Shown here piece by piece: positions 27,631-34,429 of a stretch of DNA of 48,634 nucleotides. The notes beneath the pieces are model-generated. The model was not told the DNA's origin. It did no database searches and saw only the letters and a program-made list of their open reading frames with translations. Source of the DNA: Phycisphaerae bacterium (GTDB lineage Bacteria > Planctomycetota > Phycisphaerae > SM23-33); NCBI GenBank assembly GCA_016929245.1, contig JAFGJE010000235.1, positions 1-48,634 on the forward strand, read 5' to 3'. The first letter of the stretch is position 1. Every line of letters begins with the position of its first letter. The translations under genes were made by a program, and so were the position numbers.

Positions 27631-28716
27631 TTAATCCCTTCGCCCTCGGGATTTTTCTTCCCGCGGCATGTCCTGAATCCTTTTGTGCCTGTTCCCACTT
27701 TCATCGAATAAACTTTCAGGAGCTTCGTCGTTTTCTTCGATGATTTTTTTCAGATGCTCGCGGGCCTTGGGGAGGTTGCCCGTTTCGATATACAGGTCCT
27801 TGAGCGTCAGGCGAATCGCGTTGCGAATGCCCAGGCTTTTCGTTTGGGACAGTAAATCTTCAAACTGTTGAATCTGATCCTTGGGTTCCATCGGCGTTTC
27901 CGTCCGAAGTCCCCCGACAGCGGCAATGCCCATGACGCCCGAATTGAAACAAGTGTCGGCCATGTTTCCGAGCATGACATTGCGCACTTTCATTTCCCTC
28001 GCCTGCGTGTCGGGCGTCACGGGGGTTTTCTGGTAGCCAGCCTTTCGAATTTTTTCCAGCAATTGTTCGACGGCCGTCTGGTTGGGTTGTATCTGTGTGA
28101 CAACCAGTACACCTCCTAAATAGTTTAATTGTGCGTTCCCGTTCGGATACCAGCTTCCATGATCAATCGTCGTGCGAATGGTATTGATAAGACGGTGATT
28201 CATATCAGAGTCGGAACACTCCCGATCGAGTTCATTCGGATCCATCAGATCCGAAACGTTATATGTTTTTGTGATCATTTGACTGTTAATGATCTCCGCC
28301 GTGGAAATCGTGAGAATGCTGCCTTCGACGTTATATCCAAGTTTCATAATTCCCCCGCCGGCGGAATCCACCAATACCTGCATCGCCTGACCGAAGGGAA
28401 TATCCACCAACTGAACCGTCACCTGCTTATCCTTGATTTCCGGATTGTCCACCTCCAGTTCCCCCCATTTGGTTACGATATTTAATCCATTTTTAGATAC
28501 CAGGTCGCGGAAATAGTCAATGGCGTCCGTGAATCGAACATCCACCAATTCGATTTTGTCCATTCGCTTCTTTAACATCTGTTCCCAAGGATTGCTCTCT
28601 TTAGAGTTGGTTTGGGTCGGCTGGGTGGCGGGTTTCTCCTGGGTGAAGGCAGCCGTCGTCAGGGAAAGAACAACCACCAATATCATCCACATTGCCATGT
28701 TTCGTTGCGGTTTCAT
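27631..28716 (-). CDS. Exported STN/secretin-N-like domain protein
   Basis: The 361-residue protein has a signal peptide (MAMWMILVVVLSLTTAAFT, cleavage near residue 25). Residues about 48-135 resemble an STN/secretin N0 domain (MDKIELVDVRFTDAIDYFRDL, then VTVQLVDIPFGQAMQVLVDSAG). A second conserved block is about 165-250, including LINTIRTTIDHGSWYPNG and GGVLVVTQIQPNQTAVEQLLEKI, a pattern common in planctomycete secretin-related proteins. No secretin beta-barrel follows, so it cannot form the outer-membrane pore itself. The C-terminus is charged. AAAGGACTGG supports the start. It lies downstream of an anti-sigma-like and an ECF sigma gene with a 31-base gap, so it is probably in that regulon. 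Confidence 0.75.
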   Translation of the reverse strand: MKPQRNMAMWMILVVVLSLTTAAFTQEKPATQPTQTNSKESNPWEQMLKKRMDKIELVDVRFTDAIDYFRDLVSKNGLNIVTKWGELEVDNPEIKDKQVTVQLVDIPFGQAMQVLVDSAGGGIMKLGYNVEGSILTISTAEIINSQMITKTYNVSDLMDPNELDRECSDSDMNHRLINTIRTTIDHGSWYPNGNAQLNYLGGVLVVTQIQPNQTAVEQLLEKIRKAGYQKTPVTPDTQAREMKVRNVMLGNMADTCFNSGVMGIAAVGGLRTETPMEPKDQIQQFEDLLSQTKSLGIRNAIRLTLKDLYIETGNLPKAREHLKKIIEENDEAPESLFDESGNRHKRIQDMPREEKSRGRRD

Positions 28717-28747
28717 GATTCCAGTCCTTTCGGTGTATCTCGTTGCA

Positions 28748-29200
28748 TTACAGTTTCGGAAGCGAAACGCTCGGCGCGGCGAATCGCAGTTGTATTCGTG
28801 GAGAAGTTCCCGTCGCCCCGGAAGGGGCGCAGGCTGTGGGCATGTTCGCCGTTTGGCTTCCCTGCAGCTTCATGTCGGGAAGAGACACGGCACTGAAGGT
28901 CAGTTTCGGCGGCGTCCAGGGCTGTGCGGATTTCGCCTGAACTTCCGACGGCGAAGCGGGGGCATGGACTACCTGGGAAGGTATCGACGAAACGTGATGA
29001 TGGAATGGATACGACACCAGCAAACCCAGCCCGCATGCCAACAGCACCAACACGGTGACCGCTCCACTGATCCGACGGGCTTTCCTTCGGCGCAGCCGCC
29101 GGAATATCGCATCCGCGTCCGGCGCGGCTGGAGCCGATTTTGAAATCGCCTCCAGCGAATCGCTGAGAGACTGCTCAAATTGGTTGGATTCCCTGTTCAT
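28748..29200 (-). CDS. Membrane protein, likely anti-sigma factor partner of the ECF sigma
   Basis: The 150-residue protein has an N-terminal cytoplasmic part (about 1-40, with an Arg/Lys-rich RRLRRRKARR run), one membrane helix (about 44-66) and a Ser/Pro/Ala-rich outer part. It overlaps the ECF sigma gene by 4 bases, the classic sigma/anti-sigma arrangement. No zinc-binding HxxxCxxC anti-sigma motif is present, so the class is unusual or the family is diverged. The anti-sigma role is inferred from topology and coupling. Confidence 0.62.
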   Translation of the reverse strand: MNRESNQFEQSLSDSLEAISKSAPAAPDADAIFRRLRRRKARRISGAVTVLVLLACGLGLLVSYPFHHHVSSIPSQVVHAPASPSEVQAKSAQPWTPPKLTFSAVSLPDMKLQGSQTANMPTACAPSGATGTSPRIQLRFAAPSVSLPKL

Positions 29201-29739
29201 TGCTTATCCCTGGTTTCCATAATCTCCCGAAGTCGGCCGATGGCGGTGCTGGTCCGGCTTTTTACGGTGCCTTCCGGAATCCCCAGCGCCGCAGCCGTTT
29301 CCTGCACGCTCATATCCTGCCAATACCGAAAAATCACCACCTCGCGTAACCGACTGTCCAGTTGAACGATGGCGTTCTGCAAACCGTCCAGCCGCGGGTC
29401 GGATATTCCGTGCGTTTCGGACGTTCCATTTCGCTCCCGGAATCGCTGTTCCCGTTTTCGACGGCGGTTCGCGGCGCGGATATGCTTTCGGCAGCGATTC
29501 GTCAGGATGCCCAGCAGCCAGCCTTTCAGCGACGTGTGATTCCCGGCCCGTTTCGCGCCGTCCCAGGCCGCCAGGAACGTTTCCTGCACGGCGTCCTCCG
29601 CCGCGTGGGCGTCGGCGAGATACAGCCATGCCGCGCGAATCAGAATCGGACTGTAGGTTTCGACAACCATCGTCAACGCCTCCGCCCGGCCGCGGCGCAG
29701 GCCTTGGAACATCCGGACATTGTCGTCCTTGCTGGTCAA
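29197..29739 (-). CDS. ECF-type RNA polymerase sigma factor
   Basis: The 180-residue protein has region 2 (about 10-80, with ADAHAAEDAVQETFLAAWDG for -10 recognition) and region 4 (about 120-170, with LREVVIFRYWQDMSVQETAAALGIPEGTVKSR as the -35 helix-turn-helix). The two are joined by a basic linker (about 80-110). ECF factors direct polymerase to extracytoplasmic stress or envelope promoters. The gene is first of three leftward genes, coupled by a 4-base overlap to the membrane partner. No obvious autoregulated promoter was identified upstream. Confidence 0.93.
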   Translation of the reverse strand: MTSKDDNVRMFQGLRRGRAEALTMVVETYSPILIRAAWLYLADAHAAEDAVQETFLAAWDGAKRAGNHTSLKGWLLGILTNRCRKHIRAANRRRKREQRFRERNGTSETHGISDPRLDGLQNAIVQLDSRLREVVIFRYWQDMSVQETAAALGIPEGTVKSRTSTAIGRLREIMETRDKQ

Positions 29740-30049
29740 TCCTGACTCGCCCTCAAAAAAAAACGTTCTGATCGCTGATCGGCCGGGACCTGTTCACTTG
29801 TCAATCGCCGTCGGCCTCTCACCCTTTGTCTTCTAACAGAATAAGTCCCCCGGAAGATTCATTGGTTCATAAAAAAAATAAAAAATTGTTATCTGTCATC
29901 CTGAGCGGAGCGAGTCTTCGAGCGCAGTCGAAGGACCTTACGGGTAGGTTGGCGTGAGGTCCTTCGACTTCGCTCGAAGACTCGCTTCGCTCAGGATGAC
30001 AAGTTGATATTTTTTGATATTACAGAATACTATTTGCTCGCGGAGTGCA
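29740..30049. other. Intergenic stretch upstream of the ECF sigma gene
   Basis: This 310-base stretch contains a ten-A run near 29755-29764, AT-rich sequence, and palindromic repeat copy 2 at 29894-30001. The leader of the sigma gene must lie here. Nothing else is recognised. Confidence 0.6.
29894..30001. repeat. Long palindromic repeat, copy 2
   Basis: TGTCATCCTGAGCG opens the element, and CGCTCAGGATGACA closes it. Inner arms CGAGTCTTCGAGCG / CGCTCGAAGACTCG and GTCGAAGGACCT / AGGTCCTTCGAC also pair. It shares these outer arms with 23869-23972. It lies between the 3' end of the aldolase gene and the start of the sigma gene. Confidence 0.85.
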
Positions 30050-30862
30050 TTAATAAATCGAATTGGGCAGGGCGTAACCCGCCTGGTTGAGTGTTTTGGC
30101 GATTTCGGCCATTTTTATGCTCAGCGTGGTCACGTCCGCGCCGACGTTCAGGAACTGGAAACCCATCTTCGAGAGTTCAGGAAGGGTTTCGGGCGTGCCC
30201 ATCGTTCCGGCGAACTTGCCGTGTTTTTTAGCGGTCTCCAGAACGCGCTTCCGCGCCTCCATGACTTTCGGGTGGCTGTACTGTCCGGGCAGTCCGATCC
30301 CCTGGCTGAAGTCGCCCGGGCCGAAGAAGATCACGTCGATGCCGTCGAGTTTGGCGATCTCCTCCAGGTCGTCCATCGGTTCGGGATCTTCGATCTGCAC
30401 CATGACGAACCGCTCGCGGTTGGCTTCCACGATGTATTTCTCCGGCGGGATCATGCAGTACGCGCCGTCGCTGTTTCCGCCGTCCCACGGGCGTCGGCCG
30501 ATCGGGTGAAACCGGGTGTAGTAGACGACCTTTTTCGCGTCCTCCAGGTTCATCACGTGCGGGACCATGATCCCGGCGGCGTCCATTTCCAGCGGGAGGA
30601 TCAGGTCGCTGTAGCTGCCGCGTCGCACGCGCACGAGCGTGTCCATGTCGTGCATTTTTCCCGCGCGAATCTGGTTTTCCACGTCGTGGGTGGAATTGGG
30701 CACGTGTTCCATGCACGTCCAGAGGCAATCGAAACCGGCCCGCCCGGCCATCTCCGCCACGCGGGGATCGGACAGGTTGGTTTTGAAACATACCGCCGTC
30801 TGTCCGGCGCGCATCCGCCGCAGCACCCGGCTGGGACGCATGGACATCGTTTGCTGAGTCAT
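30050..30862 (-). CDS. HpcH/HpaI-family aldolase
   Basis: The 270-residue protein matches the HpcH/HpaI class II aldolase fold. Visible active-site residues include H53 in the CMEHV stretch, the VRVRRG strand (R78/R80) that binds the keto acid, metal ligand E158 in QIEDPE, and D184 in GPGDFSQGIG. Such enzymes cleave 2-keto-3-deoxy acids to pyruvate and an aldehyde, using a divalent metal. The next upstream gene is a Gfo/Idh/MocA dehydrogenase that ends directly before this start, suggesting a two-step sugar or uronate degradation unit. The exact substrate is unknown. Confidence 0.88.
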   Translation of the reverse strand: MTQQTMSMRPSRVLRRMRAGQTAVCFKTNLSDPRVAEMAGRAGFDCLWTCMEHVPNSTHDVENQIRAGKMHDMDTLVRVRRGSYSDLILPLEMDAAGIMVPHVMNLEDAKKVVYYTRFHPIGRRPWDGGNSDGAYCMIPPEKYIVEANRERFVMVQIEDPEPMDDLEEIAKLDGIDVIFFGPGDFSQGIGLPGQYSHPKVMEARKRVLETAKKHGKFAGTMGTPETLPELSKMGFQFLNVGADVTTLSIKMAEIAKTLNQAGYALPNSIY

Positions 30863-31834
30863 TTAAGAAGTCTCCGTCGAAATTTCGGAAAGTGGCACGC
30901 GTCGGCCTCCTTCGGTCCGGCTGCGTATTCCCGCGATAATGATTTTCATCAACTCGATGGTCTGCTCGAAGGGGAAGGGCAATTCCCCGCTGCGCAGGTA
31001 GTCCACGAACGCGACCAGTTGCGTCCGGAAGGCGTAAAACGTGTCCTCGAATCGCGTCTGGAGCGTGCTTTTCGTGCCGTGAACGTTCACGTAACCGAAC
31101 CCGCCGTACATGTCCGCGACGGCGGAGAGCACCACGTCCGCGCCGCACGCGTGGTGAATGTGCACGATGTTGGCCGACTCGTCGCCGGTGTTGGCGACCC
31201 ACTCCCAACCGCCCGGCGGGAGCAGGGGATACACCGCCTCCAGGGCGTGAATACCGTATCGCTCCCAGCTCTTGGGCGTGACGTTGGTGATCAGCCGCAC
31301 CTCGCCCACGTCGGCGAGTTTCTCCTTGACGGCGACGAATTCCCTGGCGTAGCGCATGGCGCTGGTGGAGAGGATCGCCTTGCCTTCGCGCACCCAGGCG
31401 ACGAACTGCCGCAACCCCGCTTCCTGGTCGGTCAAGGGTTTGTCGACGAAGACCGGCAGGTTCGCTTCCACGAAGGGCCTGGCGCGATCGACGTGCTCCC
31501 AGCCTTTGTCGGTGGGAAGGATGACGGCATCGACCTGCCCGATGACGTCCTCAGGGTGATCCACGATGTTGGGGATGTACGTCGCGCGGGCGACCTTGTG
31601 GGCTTCGGCGGGATCGTCGCACCAGATGTGCGTGACCTCCACGCCGTCGATCCCCAACTGCCCCGCCGGGGCGGCGCCGAGATATTGCGGAATCACCGGA
31701 TAGCCGCAATCCGCCATCACCGCCGCGTCGTATCGCCCGTTGAGAATCGCCGTCCAGCTGTACGGATGCCCGTTTCCGTCCACCATGCCCAGCATCGCCA
31801 GGCGAATCCGATCCGGTTGTCGCACCAACGTCAT
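30863..31834 (-). CDS. Gfo/Idh/MocA-family NAD(P)-dependent oxidoreductase
   Basis: With the ATG at 31834 the protein has 323 residues. It starts in the Rossmann fold (RIRLAMLGMVDGNGHPYSW), whose glycine pattern is unusual, and carries the DKP motif (FVDKPLTDQEAGL) that corresponds to the family EKP catalytic motif. The C-terminal half is the beta-sheet substrate domain. An upstream ATG at 31936 would add 34 residues without family similarity; AAGAAGGTGAG directly before 31834 fixes the start. The gene ends just before the aldolase start and is probably co-transcribed with it. Substrate is likely a sugar derivative. Confidence 0.87.
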   Translation of the reverse strand: MTLVRQPDRIRLAMLGMVDGNGHPYSWTAILNGRYDAAVMADCGYPVIPQYLGAAPAGQLGIDGVEVTHIWCDDPAEAHKVARATYIPNIVDHPEDVIGQVDAVILPTDKGWEHVDRARPFVEANLPVFVDKPLTDQEAGLRQFVAWVREGKAILSTSAMRYAREFVAVKEKLADVGEVRLITNVTPKSWERYGIHALEAVYPLLPPGGWEWVANTGDESANIVHIHHACGADVVLSAVADMYGGFGYVNVHGTKSTLQTRFEDTFYAFRTQLVAFVDYLRSGELPFPFEQTIELMKIIIAGIRSRTEGGRRVPLSEISTETS

Positions 31835-32373
31835 ACTCACCTTCTTTACCGGGAAACCCGCGGAAACGCAATCTCCGCCGGGGCGGCGGAGACGAAAATT
31901 GCCATGGCAGTTTTCCCGTCTTTCCTTATACCCCAACCTCGACGATCTGTCCAGTCAAAAGGACGCGGTTTCCATAGTATGAAATAGTGATGGGTTCCGT
32001 GAAAAACTTTTTGCCACGGAGAATCCAACAAGTAACCCGGAAGAGACAAGAATAGGCGAAAAGGGAATCCCGTGCAAGACTCACTGCCGAGATGATTTTG
32101 AGATCACAACCAGAAACGCTGCAACTAATTTATATATAAATATTTGCAATCAAATGGTCTTTTTGATGCTTCCTGTTTCCATCCAAAATACTAAAATAAT
32201 ACTAATTTCTACTAAATTAGTATTTTTACCTGACATAATACATGCGCCAAACTACTAAAAAAATACTAATTTCTACTAATTTAGTTTTCTTACACTTCAC
32301 CCTACCGAATATACTAATAATGGACAAATTAGTATTTCAGGATTCCGCGGGTAAAAATGACAAGAGGATACTC
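31835..32373. other. Control region between the dehydrogenase and the Fic gene
   Basis: The region separates two divergently read genes. It turns strongly AT-rich beyond 32100, unlike most of the window. It contains the TACTAA array described separately. A possible -10 element CATAAT (32234-32239) lies just after the first array block, without a good -35. Compositional contrast hints that the Fic gene and its control region were acquired. Confidence 0.6.
32187..32334 (+). promoter_or_regulatory. TACTAA operator array upstream of the Fic gene
   Basis: TACTAA occurs at 32189, 32200 and 32210, and again at 32253, 32264 and 32274. Both triplets have spacings of 11 and 10 bases, and the two blocks are 64 bases apart. 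A seventh copy lies at 32312. Reverse copies (TTAGTA) at 32217 and 32329 make inverted repeats such as AATACTAATTT-CTACT-AAATTAGTATT (32198-32224) and ATACTAAT...ATTAGTAT (32311-32335). Helical phasing argues for protein binding on one DNA face. Autoregulation by the Fic protein's C-terminal winged-helix-like part is a plausible guess. Confidence 0.7.
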
Positions 32374-33711
32374 ATGAAAATACCTCAAGCACCACCGGAT
32401 ATGGAGGTTTTATTTAAAAAAGCCTTTCTATCAAAACGCACAGATTCTGTATTTGAAATCACCCGACGCATGAAGAATGACGGTCAGTACCGACACTGGG
32501 ATAAGATCCGACACTTGAAACCGCCGAAACCGCTCACGCACGAGGAGTGGTGGCTGGCGATGAAATTGGCGCGAATGGGGTTGCTGTCTCCATTACCCGA
32601 ACTGGATACGAAAGGAATCCCTTTTCAATACGGCCTACCCGCTCCCATTCCCGAACGGCTGCATTATATCGATCAGAATGCCGGTGGAACGATTTCCATG
32701 CTGGAGGACAGTGCGCTGACCCCGGACACGAGGGATCGTTATCTTGTCCGCTCCCTCGTGGAGGAAGCGATCACGTCCAGCCAGTTGGAGGGAGCGGCCA
32801 CCACACGTGCCGTCGCCAAGGAAATGATCCGCTCGAAACGCCCCCCCCGCGACAACAGCGAACGAATGATTCTGAACAATTATCACGCAATGCAGCAAAT
32901 CCGTTCCCTGAAGGACAAGGAACTGACTCCCGATATCGTCTTTTATCTCCACACAGTCCTGACCGAGGGAACATTGGAAAAAAGCGACGCCGTGGGTCGT
33001 TTTCGAACATCGGACGAAGACGTGCGCGCCATTACTCCCTACAATGAAATTCTGAACACGCCTCCCCACGCGAAGGAATTACCCGAGCGAATGAAGGCGA
33101 TGTGCGATTTCGCCAATGGGAAACCGCGGGTGGAATTTGTCCATCCCGTCATTCGCGCGATAGTGTTGCATTTCTGGCTGGCCTATGACCATCCTTTTTA
33201 TGACGGAAACGGACGCTGCGCGAGGGCTTTGTTTTACTGGTCCGTTCTTCGGGAAGGCTACTGGCTTTTCGAGTTTACCTCCATCTCACAAATGATTCGA
33301 ATGTCCCCCGCGCAATATGGAAGGGCGTTTCTGTATTCGGAAACGGACGAAAACGATCTAACCTATTTCCTCCTGTATCACCTGGAGGTCTTAATGAAAT
33401 CCATGGAAGAACTCCATGAATACATTCAAAGAAAAACAGCGGAAATTCACGCCACGGAATCGTTAATGAAGGCTTCTCTTGGAATGAATTACAGGCAAAA
33501 GGCGTTGTTGAGTCACGCGTTACGCCATGAAAACGCCGCCTATACCTTTCGTTCACACCAAGGAAGTCATGATATTGTATATCAGACAGCCAGAACGGAC
33601 CTATTGGACTTGGCCGAGAGAGGACTCCTGCAAAAAACCAAAACGGGCGGTGTTTTCGTTTTTAAGCCCGTACCCAACCTGGCGGACACCTTGCAAGTTC
33701 TGGAGGAATAG
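32374..33711 (+). CDS. Fic-family AMP-transferase with N-terminal inhibitory motif
   Basis: The 445-residue protein has the full Fic active-site motif HPFYDGNGR at 273-281 (H273 catalytic, GNGR anion hole). At 135-140 the SSQLEG motif matches the (S/T)xxxE(G/N) inhibitory helix, with E139 able to block ATP. This is therefore a class II Fic enzyme that is probably auto-inhibited. Fic proteins transfer AMP from ATP to Ser, Thr or Tyr hydroxyls. The C-terminal about 85 residues (from RQKALLSHALRH) look like a winged helix-turn-helix. An earlier ATG at 32242 lies inside the operator array; AAGAGGA seven bases before 32374 fixes the start. Base composition is less GC-rich than neighbours, which suggests transfer. 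Target unknown. Confidence 0.92.
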   Translation: MKIPQAPPDMEVLFKKAFLSKRTDSVFEITRRMKNDGQYRHWDKIRHLKPPKPLTHEEWWLAMKLARMGLLSPLPELDTKGIPFQYGLPAPIPERLHYIDQNAGGTISMLEDSALTPDTRDRYLVRSLVEEAITSSQLEGAATTRAVAKEMIRSKRPPRDNSERMILNNYHAMQQIRSLKDKELTPDIVFYLHTVLTEGTLEKSDAVGRFRTSDEDVRAITPYNEILNTPPHAKELPERMKAMCDFANGKPRVEFVHPVIRAIVLHFWLAYDHPFYDGNGRCARALFYWSVLREGYWLFEFTSISQMIRMSPAQYGRAFLYSETDENDLTYFLLYHLEVLMKSMEELHEYIQRKTAEIHATESLMKASLGMNYRQKALLSHALRHENAAYTFRSHQGSHDIVYQTARTDLLDLAERGLLQKTKTGGVFVFKPVPNLADTLQVLEE

Positions 33712-33758
33712 ATTCCTTTGGATAACAATACCTCTATCACCAGCATCGGAACCCATCC

Positions 33759-34418
33759 TCACGCCGTTTTTTCGATCCGACGGGCGAACCATCGTTTCCA
33801 GAGGCGTTTCCAGGTGGACGTGGGCACTTCGGCGCAGCATTTTTTCGGTGTTTTTTCGCCGTTGACGTCGCGCAGAAGCTGGCGCTGGACGTCATCGGGC
33901 AGGTGCACCATGTATTCCGCCAACGCCTCGATCACCAGAACGTATTGATACTGGTGCGTGTTCTTCGCGCAACTGCGGAGAATGTCCCGCAGCGCGCGGG
34001 GAACCTTGACGGTCACGCGGACGTATTCCTCTTCGGCCGAAGGCGTGTGAGAGTGAGAGTGCGTGTGGGCCGGCTGGGACGCCTCGTGCGCGGGATGCTC
34101 ATGCGGTTGATCGGCTGTCTCCCGCCAGGCGGACGAAGCGCCGGGCAGGGAAGGCGTCGGATGCGACGGCGGCGGGACGGGGGTCGGATGAATCGAATGC
34201 GCCACCGACGCCGAAACCGGAACGGAATGCGACGGCCGGGACGCCGCCGGTTCCTTCGGAGGAACCAGACCCAGCCGACTGAAAGTGTATCCGCTGTTGT
34301 CCAGCGTCGCCACGCCGGCGGAGTGCGGTCCCGGTTGTTGCTCAGCCCTGTCCATGATTCCCGCTCCTTGCCTCGAAACGTCGTCCGGGGGGATTTGCGT
34401 TGGTTCGTTGGTCGTCAT
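33759..34418 (-). CDS. Ribbon-helix-helix-like partner of the ParA fusion protein
   Basis: A 219-residue protein. The first 125 residues are disordered and rich in Pro, Ser, Ala and His (a His/Ser run at about 106-125). Residues about 131-172 (EYVRVTVKVPRALRDILRSCAKN, then VLVIEALAEYM) resemble a ribbon-helix-helix DNA-binding domain. The C-terminal tail is basic and Trp-rich. An ATG at 34508 is in frame but overlaps the upstream gene; the ATG at 34418 lies 11 bases after its stop with AAAGGG ahead, and is preferred. Pairing with a ParA-type ATPase suggests a ParG/CopG-like centromere-binding or adaptor role. That function is inference. Confidence 0.65.
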   Translation of the reverse strand: MTTNEPTQIPPDDVSRQGAGIMDRAEQQPGPHSAGVATLDNSGYTFSRLGLVPPKEPAASRPSHSVPVSASVAHSIHPTPVPPPSHPTPSLPGASSAWRETADQPHEHPAHEASQPAHTHSHSHTPSAEEEYVRVTVKVPRALRDILRSCAKNTHQYQYVLVIEALAEYMVHLPDDVQRQLLRDVNGEKTPKKCCAEVPTSTWKRLWKRWFARRIEKTA

Positions 34419-34429
34419 CACGTCGCCCT

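Noticed and set aside
30014-31987. 657-residue plus-strand open frame over the aldolase and dehydrogenase
   Set aside because: Antisense shadow; the two leftward genes have clear family motifs.
32187-32334. TACTAA array as a CRISPR-like repeat
   Set aside because: Units are 6 bases long, mainly spaced 10-11 bases, with no unique spacers or cas genes.
32242-32373. Upstream in-frame start of the Fic gene
   Set aside because: It lies inside the TACTAA array, has no ribosome site, and the added residues show no family similarity; AAGAGGA marks the start at 32374.
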